Origin: Actinoalloteichus hymeniacidonis
GTDB lineage: Bacteria > Actinomycetota > Actinomycetes > Mycobacteriales > Pseudonocardiaceae
Reading direction: 5' to 3'
Assembly (NCBI RefSeq): GCF_014203365.1
Contig: NZ_JACHIS010000001.1
Span: forward strand, 5,332,001 to 5,396,000
Length of the DNA: 64,000 nt
Notes under the pieces: model-generated
What the model was told of the DNA's origin: nothing
The model's input: only the letters and a program-made list of their open reading frames with translations
Databases searched by the model: none
Made by a program: the position numbers and the translations under genes
Part shown: one piece after another, positions 36,159-44,294 of the stretch
Position numbering within the stretch: the first letter of the stretch is position 1
Layout: each line of letters starts with the position of its first letter

Positions 36159-37766
36159 ATGGACATCGAGAGCGACGGATCGGAAATTCCGCACACCCGA
36201 TACGAGGGTTATTCGCTGCAAGAGAAATTCGACTGGTTGCGCGGCGGCTCCGGCTCGGCGGCCGCCGAGCAGGTGCGGGCGGCGTTGAGCAGGCTCGCCG
36301 CCGCCATGGCGGAATCCGATCAAGCCCTGCGAGCCGCACTGCGCCCACTCGGCGCCGACTGGCAGGGTTCGGCCGCCGATTCGCTGAGCGCGACCGGCAC
36401 CGCGACCTCCGCCTGGGTACTGGCCGGTGGCGATGCCGTCCAACTCGGCAGCAGTACGGCCGACACCGCCGGGGCGGGCTTCGTCACGGCCCGGCTGCTC
36501 GTGGAACAACCCGACTCGGCCGGGGGGCAGGGCAACGACGCCACCGTCGATGTATTCCTCGGGCCGTGGGGCGGGCACACAGATCTCACCGTGGCCGCCG
36601 AGATCGAGCGCGGCCGGGAGGACGCGGCGAATCGTTCGCTGTATGCCTACGAGGACACCCTGCGCGAGGCAGTGCGGACCCTGCCTCCGCTGGGGCCGCC
36701 GCCCGGTCTGGCCATCACCGTCACCGGGCCGAACGGGGGCGACGCGGCATCCTCGGTGGTCCGGCAATCGGGGTCGGCGACCGAGACGGCCGTCGGGGTG
36801 GCCGTCGAGGCAGGCCAGTCGACTACGGGCGTGTTCGCGCACCCCGCCGTCGATGGGCTTTCCGAACTCGGCCCGCAGACGGTCCGGGTGTCGGCGCTGG
36901 GCATCGAGGTGGCCGTCGACGTCGACCCGCAGGCACTTGCCGACAGCACGCCCTCCGCCGAAGAACCATCTGCCGCCGCACCACCCGTCGCCGCACCGCA
37001 GCAGCCCGAGACAGTGCCACCGGCCGTCCCATCGAGCGGCCCCGACGTCGAGACCGCAGGCACCGGGGTCGCCGCCCCCTCGCCGCAGCCGCCTGCGCAG
37101 CCGCACACCGGCGCGGTGAGCAACATCGGAGCGGGTGGCAGCGGAGTCGGAGTCGTCGGCGCACCCGCGTACCGAATCGATGCCTACGCGCCGATTCGCA
37201 GCGCCGAGGGCCCCCTGGTCTGGGACGGCCGTCGACGCATCACCGGCGCGGTCTCGGAGGCGCCCGGTCAGCTTCGAGGCATCGACGCACCCGACGACGC
37301 ACACCGGAGTTGGGTTGGTCCCACCATCGACCGGGCAGGCGGAACAGCCGTTGTCGGCAGCACCGCGTCGGAGTCCGAGGGCTCGACGGCCCTGTCGCCC
37401 ACGACCGCCACCGGGTGGGACAGCAGCGGACTCGCCGCCATCGGCGGAGTGCCGTACGCCACCGGGGAGGCAGGCGGGTGGTCCGGCAGGCGACGCACCC
37501 AGCGGATCGAGGACGATGGCGATCGGCCGATCGACGTGACGAACTCACGGTTCGAGCCGGTTCTGGATCCCCCGATCGCCGAGGCGGGCGCCGAGAGCGG
37601 CTCGGCGACGCGAACGCGAGGCAGCGGCCGCGATTCCGTCGACGGCCGTCCCCGTGCCTCGGGGACGCAGGACGCGGACCTGCTCGACCCGGCATTGGCG
37701 CCGTCCGGGGTGCACACGGTGGCTCCCGCCGTGTTCGGTGTCGACGCATCCGGGGCCTCGGTATGA
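36159..37766 (+). CDS. PPE-like protein A (type VII secretion substrate family)
   Basis: The 535-residue protein has an N-terminal helical domain of about 170 residues beginning with TRYEGYSLQEKFDWL. It matches PPE-like B in this window and the PPE domain of ESX-secreted proteins. A Pro/Ala/Gly-rich linker of more than 300 residues follows, and a C-terminal motif VAPAVFG stands 15 residues from the end. No signal peptide is present, as expected for ESX substrates. The ATG giving MDIESDGS is supported by AAGGGG and by alignment with copy B. The EspG-like gene overlaps its stop by four bases. There is no neighbouring PE-like gene. Confidence 0.83.
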   Translation: MDIESDGSEIPHTRYEGYSLQEKFDWLRGGSGSAAAEQVRAALSRLAAAMAESDQALRAALRPLGADWQGSAADSLSATGTATSAWVLAGGDAVQLGSSTADTAGAGFVTARLLVEQPDSAGGQGNDATVDVFLGPWGGHTDLTVAAEIERGREDAANRSLYAYEDTLREAVRTLPPLGPPPGLAITVTGPNGGDAASSVVRQSGSATETAVGVAVEAGQSTTGVFAHPAVDGLSELGPQTVRVSALGIEVAVDVDPQALADSTPSAEEPSAAAPPVAAPQQPETVPPAVPSSGPDVETAGTGVAAPSPQPPAQPHTGAVSNIGAGGSGVGVVGAPAYRIDAYAPIRSAEGPLVWDGRRRITGAVSEAPGQLRGIDAPDDAHRSWVGPTIDRAGGTAVVGSTASESEGSTALSPTTATGWDSSGLAAIGGVPYATGEAGGWSGRRRTQRIEDDGDRPIDVTNSRFEPVLDPPIAEAGAESGSATRTRGSGRDSVDGRPRASGTQDADLLDPALAPSGVHTVAPAVFGVDASGASV

Positions 37767-38542
37767 CCGCCGCCCGGCTCGCAGAGTCGTTCCTGATCTC
37801 CGTGGCGGAGTTCGATGCCTGCTGGGAGATTCTCCGCCTCGGCGAGCCGCCCGCGCAGCTCGCCATCCCGAGCCCGGGACGAACGAGGGCGGCGCGCCGT
37901 GAGCTGCTCGTGGCGCGCATGGCTGAACTCGCGCAACGCGACCTGGCCGCGCAGGGCGAACCGACCCCGGCGCTCGCGGCCGACCTGGAAACGCTGGCCC
38001 ACCCGCAGGAGGCGGTGGACGCTCACCTGCTGCTCCCCCAGCCGATCAACGCGGTCGGTGCGATCCGACACGGCAGAGGCGCACTCGCCGCCCGCAGCGG
38101 CGATCGAGTGTGGATCGGGACGATGACACCGCAGCAGCTGATCCCGGAACTGGTCGCTTTGGCGGGTGATGTGCCGCCGGGCCCCGGCGAGTCGGCCAGC
38201 GTGCGAGCCGAGGTATTGCCGGACGCGGCGCGGCGCGCGGACGGGGATCCGCACGTCATGGCGGAGGAACTCATCGCCCGAGGCGAACGCCCCACGCCCG
38301 CCGCGATGCTCGCCCAGATGGCACACCGCCCGATCCGGCAGGGCCAGTTCGGGGCAAGCGTCCGCACGGCGTCCGGAGTACGCAGGCGGGCCGCGCGGCT
38401 GGTCACCTTCCACGACACCCAGGCAGGCAGGTATCTCCAGGTCCGGCGCGGCATGGGCCGCGATGAGTGGGTGACGATGACCCCGGCCGACAACGGCAAG
38501 ATCGTGCACGCGCTGCGGGAGCTGGTCGAGGAGGCTGGTTGA
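37763..38542 (+). CDS. EspG-like type VII secretion chaperone A
   Basis: The 259-residue protein matches the ESX secretion-associated EspG family: an EFDACWEILRLGEPP start, conserved SPGRT, a GQFGASV segment and a C-terminal beta strand with MTPADNGKIVHAL. EspG binds PPE proteins in the cytosol and guides them to the ESX ATPase. ATGA overlap with the PPE-like gene supports coexpression with its presumed client. The second copy at 43.4 kb is clearly paralogous. The ESX apparatus itself is not seen in the window. Confidence 0.87.
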   Translation: MTAARLAESFLISVAEFDACWEILRLGEPPAQLAIPSPGRTRAARRELLVARMAELAQRDLAAQGEPTPALAADLETLAHPQEAVDAHLLLPQPINAVGAIRHGRGALAARSGDRVWIGTMTPQQLIPELVALAGDVPPGPGESASVRAEVLPDAARRADGDPHVMAEELIARGERPTPAAMLAQMAHRPIRQGQFGASVRTASGVRRRAARLVTFHDTQAGRYLQVRRGMGRDEWVTMTPADNGKIVHALRELVEEAG

Positions 38543-38647
38543 GGCTCGCTCGGCGGTGGGCGTCGCCGCCCCGGTCGCGGCGAGTCCGTTTGGACTCGCC
38601 GCGTGCAGGCGTTCGGCCGGGAGCTCGGTTCGGTCGGGTGGGGGCGA

Positions 38648-38875
38648 TCAGCACCGTCGCCGGGGTAACCGCCCCGATCTGACTCCCGCGAGGAAGGCGA
38701 CGAAGGAGCCGCCGGTCAGGGTTAGCATCCCGCCGTCCGGGTTCTTACTGTCGCGGAGTCGAACCAGAGCGGAACCCTGCCTCGCGGTGGCGTCATCTAT
38801 CCGCCAACGAACTTCCACGCAGTCGGTCTGCCCGCTTGCCGACGCTGTCCGCCAACCATCCGTGGGTTCATTCAT
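38648..38875 (-). CDS. DUF397 domain protein
   Basis: The 75-residue protein has the DUF397 pattern: a WRTASASG start, CVEV, a VRLRDSKNPDGGML turn and a final FVAFLAGVRSG helix. In actinomycetes DUF397 proteins are usually encoded next to an XRE regulator with a DUF5753 domain and have been proposed to act as its antagonist or as part of a toxin-antitoxin-like pair. The first ATG of ATGAATGA overlaps the end of the upstream XRE gene by eight bases, so translation is coupled. Confidence 0.88.
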   Translation of the reverse strand: MNEPTDGWRTASASGQTDCVEVRWRIDDATARQGSALVRLRDSKNPDGGMLTLTGGSFVAFLAGVRSGRLPRRRC

Positions 38876-39725
38876 CGTCGAGGTCCTCCAGCTCGCCCAA
38901 CATCTCAGCAATGAAATCTAGAGAACGGGCAGGCGACATCGCACCAGCACGTAGCCGAGGGCATAGCTCGACGTAATCGCGCACGTCTGGCCCCGAATAC
39001 AGGTACAAGGGCGCCCGATAATGCTCCAAATGGACGATCGGGCCCTGTGTCTTGAAACTGAGCAGTAGGAACGCGCCAACCGGCGGTAGCACAGCGCTCG
39101 GGCCAATCGGGTCAACCCGCACGGTCACGTTGGGCAGTTCTGCCATCGCGAGGATATGAGCGAGCTGGTCTGCAGCCACCGTCCGGCCACCGATCACGCT
39201 TCTCAGCGCGGTCTCCCCAACGACAACATCCAGCTCGACGGGCGACCTCTTCGTCAGAAGTTCGCGACGTCCGAGACGAATTCCGACGCGGTTCTCGATC
39301 TCCGATTCGGATATACCGATAGCAGGCATCAAGGCACGCGCGTAGGCGCCAGTCTGAAGTAGGCCTGGAATGAGCAACGGCGCCGCGCAGAAGATCCCAG
39401 TAGCGGTTCGCTCGTATTGCAAGAGCGTCCTCAGCTCCTTATGGACACCCGGTATTCCCGGCAGGAGCAGGTTCTCCTGCGGCGCATGGCGTGCGAGCTC
39501 GATGACTCGTTCGAAGTCGTCGTGACTGGCCCCGAGCGCGCCAAGAAGGCGGGCCACGGATTCAACCTGCGGTACTCGCTCGCCCCGCTCCCAACGGCTG
39601 ATCGTTCCGTATGCGATTCCCAGCTCGTTGGCCAGCTCTCGAACCGAGCGCCCGGTGGCATTACGCAGAGCGCGCAACTCGGCGCCGAGTTCGCGAGCGC
39701 CCGGGCTTCCACCGTTGATCACCAT
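38868..39725 (-). CDS. XRE-family HTH regulator with DUF5753 domain
   Basis: The 285-residue protein has an N-terminal helix-turn-helix at about residues 12-66 (RSVRELANELGIAYGTISRWERGERVP) and a DUF5753 domain of about 180 residues. This is the typical partner of DUF397 proteins in Streptomyces and Pseudonocardiaceae (Scr1-like). It probably binds the palindromes at 39791-39822 in the divergent promoter region. These systems influence development and secondary metabolism in some streptomycetes; the role here is inferred. Confidence 0.9.
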   Translation of the reverse strand: MVINGGSPGARELGAELRALRNATGRSVRELANELGIAYGTISRWERGERVPQVESVARLLGALGASHDDFERVIELARHAPQENLLLPGIPGVHKELRTLLQYERTATGIFCAAPLLIPGLLQTGAYARALMPAIGISESEIENRVGIRLGRRELLTKRSPVELDVVVGETALRSVIGGRTVAADQLAHILAMAELPNVTVRVDPIGPSAVLPPVGAFLLLSFKTQGPIVHLEHYRAPLYLYSGPDVRDYVELCPRLRAGAMSPARSLDFIAEMLGELEDLDDE

Positions 39726-39750
39726 GCCGGAAGCCTACGAGTTTGCCCAG

Positions 39751-39773
39751 CCGATCAATGAACACCTGATCGG
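39751..39773. promoter_or_regulatory. Inverted repeat near the XRE start
   Basis: CCGATCA (39751-39757) and TGATCGG (39767-39773) form a perfect 7-bp inverted repeat with a nine-base spacer, 26 bases upstream of the XRE start codon. It could be a second operator or a leader hairpin of the XRE transcript. Confidence 0.4.
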
Positions 39774-39790
39774 GGAATTGCCCCGCTTGC

Positions 39791-39822
39791 GTCCGGACTC
39801 ATAGCTTTGTGTCCGGACACAA
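39791..39822. promoter_or_regulatory. Paired GTCCGGAC palindromes, probable operator
   Basis: Two GTCCGGAC palindromes are centred exactly 20 bp apart (39794/39795 and 39814/39815), which places them on the same face of the helix. The right one extends to a perfect 16-bp palindrome (39807-39822, TTGTGTCCGGACACAA). They lie between the divergent XRE gene and the 172-residue gene, 13 bases before the GTG start of the latter, and overlap its leader. Autoregulation by the XRE protein is the simplest reading. Confidence 0.6.
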
Positions 39823-39834
39823 GGAGGTTGACCC

Positions 39835-40353
39835 GTGAACATGCATCGAGAGTCCTCGCCGGATGCGGCGGTCCCGGAGTGGGAGCGTCGGGCTCAGGAT
39901 CGCCATCCGGCGCGGAGTTTCGCCTTCTACCGGCTCTTCTATGGGCGCGATACCGCCTACGGGCCCTGCAAGGCGCAGTTGGAACTGTCGGAGTGCCGCA
40001 GGCGGCTGATCCTTCGGCCGGGCTGCGTCTATCCATTCGCCGTCCTGCTGGATCGCGCCGAGGTGCTGTTCTTGGTGCTCGGCTTGTCCGGGGATGTACG
40101 CAACGAGCTGCGGGTGACGCGGGAGCGACCGCGCGCGGACGAACCGACTGTCGCGGGCCTCACGGTGGAGCAGCACGGCAGGCGGCTGGGCATCGCGGTG
40201 CGGTGGGGCGATCAGGAGATGGTGATGACCTTCAGCCCGGAGCAGCGCGAGGCCTTGGTGGAGCTGCTGCGCGCCGGCCTGGCGATGTTCCCGTTGCCTC
40301 CCGGCGAGCAGCCCAGCGAACCCACGGCGTCGCCAGCCGAGCCTGCCGCCTAG
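39835..40353 (+). CDS. Conserved-looking 172-residue protein of unknown function
   Basis: A strong GGAGG precedes the GTG start. The product begins with a charged polar segment (PEWERRAQDRHPARSFAFYRLF), carries two cysteines (GPCKAQLELSECRR), and continues with alternating beta strands ending in a Pro-rich tail. No signal peptide or membrane helix is present. I do not recognise a named domain. It is divergent from the XRE-DUF397 pair and shares the palindromic promoter, so it is a candidate regulated target. Confidence 0.75.
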   Translation: MNMHRESSPDAAVPEWERRAQDRHPARSFAFYRLFYGRDTAYGPCKAQLELSECRRRLILRPGCVYPFAVLLDRAEVLFLVLGLSGDVRNELRVTRERPRADEPTVAGLTVEQHGRRLGIAVRWGDQEMVMTFSPEQREALVELLRAGLAMFPLPPGEQPSEPTASPAEPAA

Positions 40354-40369
40354 GGAACCGGAAGCTGAG

Positions 40370-40870
40370 GTGGCCGCGACCATGATCACCTGCCCTGCAC
40401 CCCGCTGGCCCACCGTCGATCCCGACGCGCCGGGCCAGGACCGGTGCTCTCAGACGACTCGGACGAGGAAGCGTCGAACCGCCTGTTCCGATCACCACCA
40501 CAGCTGGCGCCAGACCAAGACGGTCGATCACGGCCAGGTCGCCCTCGTGCATTACCGGTGCGCCTGTCGGTCCTGCGTGGACTGTCCGGCCGCACTCGTC
40601 TTCCCACTGACCCCGCATCGTTGGCGGGGCAGCCATCGAGGCGGCGAGTCCGGCGGCAGGCCCACGCTGCTACGTAGGCTGGGCCGGTTACTCGGCAGCC
40701 TCGGCTCGGCACGAGACCGACGTCAACGACACAGAAGCGCAGGAAACGACTGTTCGAGCTCCAACTTGAATGCGAAAACAATTCAATTACCGACCGTCGG
40801 GCAGCCTGGTCGACTTATCAGTATTCGGAACATCGGAAATAGCTGCCGAGCGAGACGGATTCGCAGCTAA
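40370..40870 (+). CDS. Cysteine- and histidine-rich hypothetical protein (uncertain)
   Basis: The frame starts with a GTG (next ATG five codons later) just 16 bases after the preceding stop. It contains CSDHHHSWRQTKTVDHGQV followed by YRCACRSCVDC, which looks like a treble-clef or zinc-ribbon-like Cys/His cluster. Beyond about residue 90 the translation becomes Arg/Ser-rich and unstructured, so the true gene may be shorter or frame-damaged. Codon use in the first half is GC-rich at third positions, favouring coding. No family is recognised. Overlapping frames on both strands make this a low-confidence call. Confidence 0.4.
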   Translation: MAATMITCPAPRWPTVDPDAPGQDRCSQTTRTRKRRTACSDHHHSWRQTKTVDHGQVALVHYRCACRSCVDCPAALVFPLTPHRWRGSHRGGESGGRPTLLRRLGRLLGSLGSARDRRQRHRSAGNDCSSSNLNAKTIQLPTVGQPGRLISIRNIGNSCRARRIRS

Positions 40871-40945
40871 AACCCCCCTTGCCTGCGGTTATCTGCTCCA
40901 TTCGTGGCGATCTGTCTGGTTACGACGTAGCTGCGAGAACTCGCT

Positions 40946-40960
40946 GTTACCGTGTGATCA
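40946..40960 (+). promoter_or_regulatory. Cassette-associated upstream element, copy B
   Basis: GTTACCGTGTGATCA precedes the PE-like B gene by 40 bases. A 15-base element with the same layout, GTTGCAGAGTGATCA, precedes PE-like C at 44259-44273. TACCGT within copy B matches the TANNNT -10 consensus. The shared GTGATCA core could be an operator or part of an ECF-type promoter. Confidence 0.42.
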
Positions 40961-41000
40961 ACACCAACAGTCGCGGGTGGACCGTCGAGGGGGAAACGGG

Positions 41001-41459
41001 ATGTCCTGGCTCGATGACCTGGGAAATCAGGTCAATCAACAGGTCGGTCGGATCGGTCAGATCGGATACAACAACCGCGTCGACTTCGGCCCCGGCGACA
41101 CGGCCGGGAACAGCACCATCAACCTCAAGGTCGACCCGGCGAATGTGCTACAGGCCAGGAAAGTGCTGTTGGACGAGGCAGATCGGCTGCGCCGCCTTCT
41201 TAACCATGTCAGGTCCAGGCTTCAGCTACATCCGATGGGCGGCGACCCTGCATCGATCGACTACGCCAGGGTCGTGACCGACAAACTCCTCGACAACCCC
41301 GACTCCTACTTCAACCGCTGCAGTCAGTACGTGGAGAACCTCCGGGCGGGCGCCGTGGCACTTGCCGAGACCGCCCGGCAGTACGGCTACACCGAGGACG
41401 AGATCACCGACTCACTGCGCGCCGCAGGCAACACGCTGCCGGGAGACACCGATGCGTAA
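41001..41459 (+). CDS. PE-like/WXG100-like helical protein B
   Basis: The 152-residue protein starts MSWLDDLGNQVNQQVG after AGGGGGAAACGGG. A mid-protein segment with NLKVDPANVLQARKVLLDEADRL and the C-terminal NPDSYFNRCSQYVENL are shared with PE-like C. It is predicted to be mostly helical with no signal peptide. This type precedes DUF3558 lipoproteins and PPE proteins in Pseudonocardiaceae and is probably the partner that dimerises with a PPE-like protein before secretion. No W-x-G turn is evident, so PE-like is an assignment by context. Confidence 0.75.
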   Translation: MSWLDDLGNQVNQQVGRIGQIGYNNRVDFGPGDTAGNSTINLKVDPANVLQARKVLLDEADRLRRLLNHVRSRLQLHPMGGDPASIDYARVVTDKLLDNPDSYFNRCSQYVENLRAGAVALAETARQYGYTEDEITDSLRAAGNTLPGDTDA

Positions 41460-42051
41460 CCGACCCACCGTCCTCGCTCTGGTGCTCGCCACCACCCTGC
41501 TTGCGGGCTGCGCGACCGAGATATCAGGGCACCCAACGCCGTCCACCCCCACCAACCCCACCTCGCCCAGCGGGACCGATTCGGTCCTTCCGCCACCACC
41601 GCAGGAGATCGACATCAACCAGGTCAACGAGGACCCATGTGTTCTGTTGACTCCGGAGCAACAGGCCGAATACGAGTTCGATGTCGATCCCGAGATCACC
41701 CACGACTTCATCCAGGACGGCACTCGGTCCTGCTACTTCGCCAAGATCCAGGAGAATCCCGCACACAGCGTCGTCGTAATCCCGCTCCCCACCGAACCGG
41801 CCGACCTCTTCTGGGGCAGCCCCAACGGTGTACAGGAGATCATCGAGATCGCCGGGTTCCCCGCGATGCAGAACCACCTCACCGGCGATTCCGCAGGCTG
41901 CTTCGTCTACGTCAGTACCGCCCAAGATCAATCACTCGCGATTCAATTCAACGACGACGACATGGACAGCAACATCGAAGCGGTCTGCGAGAACGCCCGC
42001 CGCGTCGCCACCATGGCCACCGAGACTCTCGTCGCGCTCCACGGCAGCTGA
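41452..42051 (+). CDS. DUF3558 lipoprotein B
   Basis: The 199-residue precursor has a signal peptide and the lipobox LAGC, a Pro/Thr-rich spacer, then a DUF3558 domain with EDPCVLLTPEQQ and an internal cysteine pair (TRSCYFA and AGCFVYV), which probably forms a disulfide. It is anchored outside the membrane. Its ATG overlaps the preceding stop by eight bases and the PPE-like gene follows after 27 bases, so the four-gene set is an operon. The function in ESX-like secretion is not established. Confidence 0.86.
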   Translation: MRNRPTVLALVLATTLLAGCATEISGHPTPSTPTNPTSPSGTDSVLPPPPQEIDINQVNEDPCVLLTPEQQAEYEFDVDPEITHDFIQDGTRSCYFAKIQENPAHSVVVIPLPTEPADLFWGSPNGVQEIIEIAGFPAMQNHLTGDSAGCFVYVSTAQDQSLAIQFNDDDMDSNIEAVCENARRVATMATETLVALHGS

Positions 42052-42078
42052 ACCATCTCCACGGGGGAGAACAACACC

Positions 42079-43419
42079 ATGCACGTCGAAGGCAGCGGGG
42101 ACGAGATCCGCTACACCCGCTACGAGGGCTTCTCGCTTCAGGAGAAGTACGACTGGATGCAGGCGGGCCGGGGACCCGATGCGGCCGAGCAGGTTCGGGA
42201 GGCGCTGGGTGAGTTGGCGGGCTCCATGGCCGAATCCGACGTGGTGCTTCGGGGGGCGTTGAAACCACTCGGGATGGAGTGGGAGGGCGCGGCGGCCTCG
42301 GCTTTGGGCGCGGCGGGTGCACAGGCAGCCGCGTGGAGCCTGGGCAGTAGCGACGCGGCACAGGCCGCGAGCATGGGCATGACGGCCTCCGGCGCGAGTT
42401 TCGCGCTGGCCCGCAACAGCGTCGAGCCGCCCGCCGCCGTGTCGGGTCCCAGCACGGGTGAGCTATTCGGTCAGGTCTTCACCGGGCCCTTCGGCGGGCT
42501 CGACGACACCGTTGCCGAATTCGAGGCCGAAGCGGCCAAGGGCCATGACGCCGATCGGGCGCTCTACGCCTACGAGAGCATGTTGCGCGAGGCCAACAGC
42601 GGGATGGGGCCGATTCCCGCACCGCCGCAGATCGTGACGCAGGATGCGCGCCATGATCCGGCGGCACCGGGGCAGGACCGCACCGGGCCGGTTGGGCCGC
42701 CACCACCCGAGGTGGTCGGGCCCCCGTCGCCCGGGCCTGCCGAGCCCACCGACCCACCCGGCAGCCGAGCGCCGATCCCGCCCACCGAGCCGGGCCCCGT
42801 TCCAGAGCCTCCGCCGCTCGAAGCCGTTCCGCCGCCGTGGGGCGGCGAGCGTCCTCCCCTCCAGCCCGAACCACCGTTCCTGCCCGAACCACCGGTGTTT
42901 CCCGGGCCACCACCCGCCGATCCCGGCCCGCCCGGCCGGATCGACCGGCCGGATCCCCCCAGCCTCACACCATCGTGGAACCACCAACCAACGCCGGTTA
43001 CTCCGGCACCTCCCTCGACCGGCCCCGCTCCGATCGGCGGCGGGCACGGTGGCAGCGGATTCGGTCCGTTCGGTTCCGGCGGTGTCCCCGCGCCGGGCGG
43101 CGGATTCGGCAGCGTAGGCGGTCCCGGCGCAGCTCCCGGTGTTCCGGGCGGGCCCGGCAGGTTCCCCGCAGGCACTGGCGGTCCGACCGGACTCGGCCCC
43201 GGCTCGGCTGCGGCGGGCGCCGCAGGTCGCCCGGGTATGGCGGGTGGATTGGGCGCGGGTGGCCTCGGCGCCCCCGGTGGCGGCAGATCCGATTCCCCCG
43301 AGGACGTGGAGCACAGCAACCGGTACGCCGCGCCCAGCGACGAGTTCTTCGGGCTGGACGATCTGCCCTCGGTCGCGCCTGCCGTCTTCGGCGACGAGCC
43401 GCCCAGGCGCGACCGGTGA
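42079..43419 (+). CDS. PPE-like protein B
   Basis: The 446-residue protein has the same N-terminal helical domain as copy A (TRYEGFSLQEKYDWM and RALYAYESMLREAN). A Pro-rich segment of about 120 residues with repeated PEPP and PPP turns follows, then a Gly-rich stretch of about 90 residues, and a conserved tail SVAPAVFGDEPPRRDR. GGGGGAG precedes the ATG. There is no signal peptide. It is followed by an EspG-like gene with a four-base overlap. The low-complexity linker would be extended and could span cell-wall layers; that is inference. Confidence 0.85.
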   Translation: MHVEGSGDEIRYTRYEGFSLQEKYDWMQAGRGPDAAEQVREALGELAGSMAESDVVLRGALKPLGMEWEGAAASALGAAGAQAAAWSLGSSDAAQAASMGMTASGASFALARNSVEPPAAVSGPSTGELFGQVFTGPFGGLDDTVAEFEAEAAKGHDADRALYAYESMLREANSGMGPIPAPPQIVTQDARHDPAAPGQDRTGPVGPPPPEVVGPPSPGPAEPTDPPGSRAPIPPTEPGPVPEPPPLEAVPPPWGGERPPLQPEPPFLPEPPVFPGPPPADPGPPGRIDRPDPPSLTPSWNHQPTPVTPAPPSTGPAPIGGGHGGSGFGPFGSGGVPAPGGGFGSVGGPGAAPGVPGGPGRFPAGTGGPTGLGPGSAAAGAAGRPGMAGGLGAGGLGAPGGGRSDSPEDVEHSNRYAAPSDEFFGLDDLPSVAPAVFGDEPPRRDR

Positions 43420-44204
43420 TCGACGCAGCACCCCTCGAACGCCACATGACCCTGTCCAGCACCGAGTTCGACGTTTGTTGGGAGCTGCTCGGACTCGGTG
43501 AGAGTCCCGTGCAACTCCAACTTCCCAGTCCGGGCCGAACCTGGGCCGAGCGCAGGGAGATCGTCGAACACGCCCTGGCCGGGCTGGCTCAACGGGAGCT
43601 GGTCCGTGGCAGGGAACCGATTCCCGAGCTGGCCGCGACGCTGGAGTTGCTCGTCCGCCATGAATGGACGGTCGACGCCCACCTCAGCCTCGGCAGGCAG
43701 GTGACCGCGATCGGAGCCGTCCACGGAGTCAGCGGGGCATTGGTGGTGCACTCCGGCGACGCGGTCCGGCTCACCGCGCTCGACGGCAGGCGGGTGGTCG
43801 CCGCGATCGTCGAGCTGCTGGGCGATGCCCCCGCCGCCGCAGGGGATTCGATCAGCGTCCGAGCCGATGTCCTCGGGACGGCGGCCCGAGACGCGGCAGG
43901 CGATCCGCACCGCTTCGCCGAACTGCTCGCCGCCGGTGGCGAACGTCCGGCGACCGCCCGTGCCCTGGCTCGAATGGCCGGGGCCCCGATCCGATTGGGG
44001 CAGTTCGGGGTCGGAGTGGCACTGCCCTCGGGAGGTCGCAGGCGGGCGTCGCGGGTGCTCGCCTTCCACGACACCGAATCGGGGAGACACCTCCAGCTTC
44101 GGCGTCGCACCGAGAGCGGTGATTGGCTGACCATGACGCCTGCCGACAACAGGAAGATCACCGCCGCGCTACAGGAGCTGATCGACGAGACGCGGTCCGA
44201 CTGA
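43416..44204 (+). CDS. EspG-like type VII secretion chaperone B
   Basis: The 262-residue paralog of EspG-like A shares EFDVCWELLGLGESP, LPSPGRT, GQFGVGV and the ending MTPADNRKITAAL. The GTG at 43416 overlaps the PPE-like B stop (GTGA); ATG 30 bases later is an alternative. It should bind PPE-like B. Ten codons before that ATG have no conservation in copy A, whose protein begins nearer the motif. Confidence 0.87.
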   Translation: MIDAAPLERHMTLSSTEFDVCWELLGLGESPVQLQLPSPGRTWAERREIVEHALAGLAQRELVRGREPIPELAATLELLVRHEWTVDAHLSLGRQVTAIGAVHGVSGALVVHSGDAVRLTALDGRRVVAAIVELLGDAPAAAGDSISVRADVLGTAARDAAGDPHRFAELLAAGGERPATARALARMAGAPIRLGQFGVGVALPSGGRRRASRVLAFHDTESGRHLQLRRRTESGDWLTMTPADNRKITAALQELIDETRSD

Positions 44205-44258
44205 TCGGGCGCGTTTCGACCGCTGGCAGCGCAATCCCCGGTACGGTGCTCACCGAAC

Positions 44259-44279
44259 GTTGCAGAGTGATCACTGTGC
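44259..44279 (+). promoter_or_regulatory. Cassette-associated upstream element, copy C, with near-palindrome
   Basis: GTTGCAGAGTGATCA (44259-44273) matches the element before PE-like B. It overlaps an 18-bp near-palindrome (44262-44279, GCAGAGTGATCACTGTGC with one mismatched pair). It lies 16-36 bases before the PE-like C start. This suggests a shared dimeric regulator. Confidence 0.45.
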
Positions 44280-44294
44280 GAAAGGTTTTCGGTG

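Noticed and set aside
39835-40353. Toxin of a type II toxin-antitoxin system
   Set aside because: The 172-residue product has no known toxin motif and is divergent from, not cotranscribed with, the XRE-DUF397 pair.
42570-44090. 506-codon minus-strand frame with collagen-like Gly/Pro runs
   Set aside because: It is the reverse complement of the Pro/Gly-rich linker of PPE-like B, where antisense frames automatically stay open.
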